Origin: Candidatus Woykebacteria bacterium RIFCSPLOWO2_01_FULL_43_14
GTDB taxonomy: Bacteria; Patescibacteriota; Microgenomatia; Woykebacterales; 2-01-FULL-43-14
DNA: 5,168 bases
Direction: 5' to 3'
Assembly (NCBI GenBank): GCA_001816835.1
Contig: MHDB01000032.1
Coordinates: forward strand, 129-5,296
The translations under genes and the position numbers were made by a program. Within the stretch, counting starts at the first letter, position 1, and each line of letters begins with the position of its first letter. Below the pieces are notes generated by a model. The model saw only the letters and a list, made by a program, of their open reading frames with translations. It was not told the origin of the DNA and made no database searches. Of the stretch, positions 4,982-5,168 are shown piece by piece.

Positions 4982-5168
4982 GCTGCTATAAGGCTCCTAT
5001 TCGCCAGAAAAGACTCGAGTAAGTGCTTGTTCTGAGCTTGGCGTAGTTCTACTCGATACTTACCTCTCTGAGTTTGTAAAAAGGCATCGGCGTTATATTG
5101 GGCTTGGTCCATTACCACTAGCCTTGCCCCTATTCGAGCTAATTCTGCTTCCAGAAAAATCTCTTCTA
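4978..5168 (-). CDS. atpG: F1F0 ATP synthase gamma subunit, C-terminal 62 residues only
   Basis: The window cuts this gene; only the last 62 codons and the TGA stop (4980-4978) are present. The visible part, EEIFLEAELARIGARLVVMD followed by QAQYNADAFLQTQRGKYRVE and LRQAQNKHLLESFLA, matches the long C-terminal helix of gamma. The usual pattern is ARMVAMxxATxNAxExIxxLxxxYNxxRQAxITxELxEI. This helix is part of the rotating shaft inside the beta ring. Assignment is supported by the position directly before atpD with a 4-nt ATGA overlap, the canonical gamma-beta-epsilon order. The tail after ESF (LANRSLIAA) replaces the usual IVGGAxAL ending. The N-terminal part cannot be judged. Confidence 0.88.
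   Translation of the reverse strand, partial: EEIFLEAELARIGARLVVMDQAQYNADAFLQTQRGKYRVELRQAQNKHLLESFLANRSLIAA
4994..4998 (-). promoter_or_regulatory. Shine-Dalgarno for atpD inside the atpG end
   Basis: AGGAG on the minus strand lies 12 nt upstream of the atpD ATG, within the last codons of atpG. The spacing is longer than the usual 5-9 nt. Initiation may therefore rely partly on ribosomes terminating at the overlapping atpG TGA. Confidence 0.5.

Noticed and set aside
1..5168. Alternative genetic code (TGA read as Gly, as in Gracilibacteria/SR1).
   Set aside because: The 1006-codon frame and atpD contain no in-frame TGA, and atpG ends at a TGA exactly overlapping the atpD start.

Overview
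The window looks like a chromosomal piece of a Candidate Phyla Radiation bacterium (Candidatus Patescibacteria, most likely the Microgenomates side). This is inferred from three things: a divergent, minimal F1-ATPase gene set; a very long Ser/Thr/Gly-rich protein joining a MerR-like helix-turn-helix, one membrane helix and tail-fibre-like repeats, an architecture I associate with these genomes; and very tight gene packing. TGA is used as a stop (end of atpG) and the long reading frame contains no in-frame TGA, so the code is standard and Gracilibacteria/SR1 recoding is not in play. All supported genes lie on the minus strand.

Right part (3318-5168): three F1 genes in the canonical order gamma-beta-epsilon, transcribed right to left. 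The 3' end of atpG overlaps atpD by 4 nt (ATGA), and atpD overlaps atpC by 1 nt (TAATG), so translation is probably coupled. Beta is full length with intact catalytic motifs. Epsilon is a short form holding only the N-terminal beta-sandwich domain.

Middle (3021-3317): a 297-bp intergenic region, AT-rich at both ends. It holds a 30-bp perfect palindrome (candidate operon end), a long hairpin whose wobble pairs form only in minus-strand RNA, a promoter with a perfect TTGACA -35, and a 14-bp palindrome in the predicted 5' UTR of the next gene.

Left part (1-3020): one open reading frame of 1006 codons with no stop before the window edge. It encodes an N-in/C-out single-pass membrane protein: cytoplasmic MerR-type DNA-binding domain (about residues 63-110), membrane helix (about 164-184), then more than 800 residues of phage-fibre-like repeats ending in four VGIGTTSP-type units. 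This is the most interesting object here: it resembles a membrane-tethered transcription factor whose sensory part is a giant surface fibre. Its C-terminus, where an S74-type intramolecular chaperone would be expected, is outside the window.

The F1 genes and the fibre gene are co-directional but appear to be separate transcription units; nothing in the sequence links their functions.
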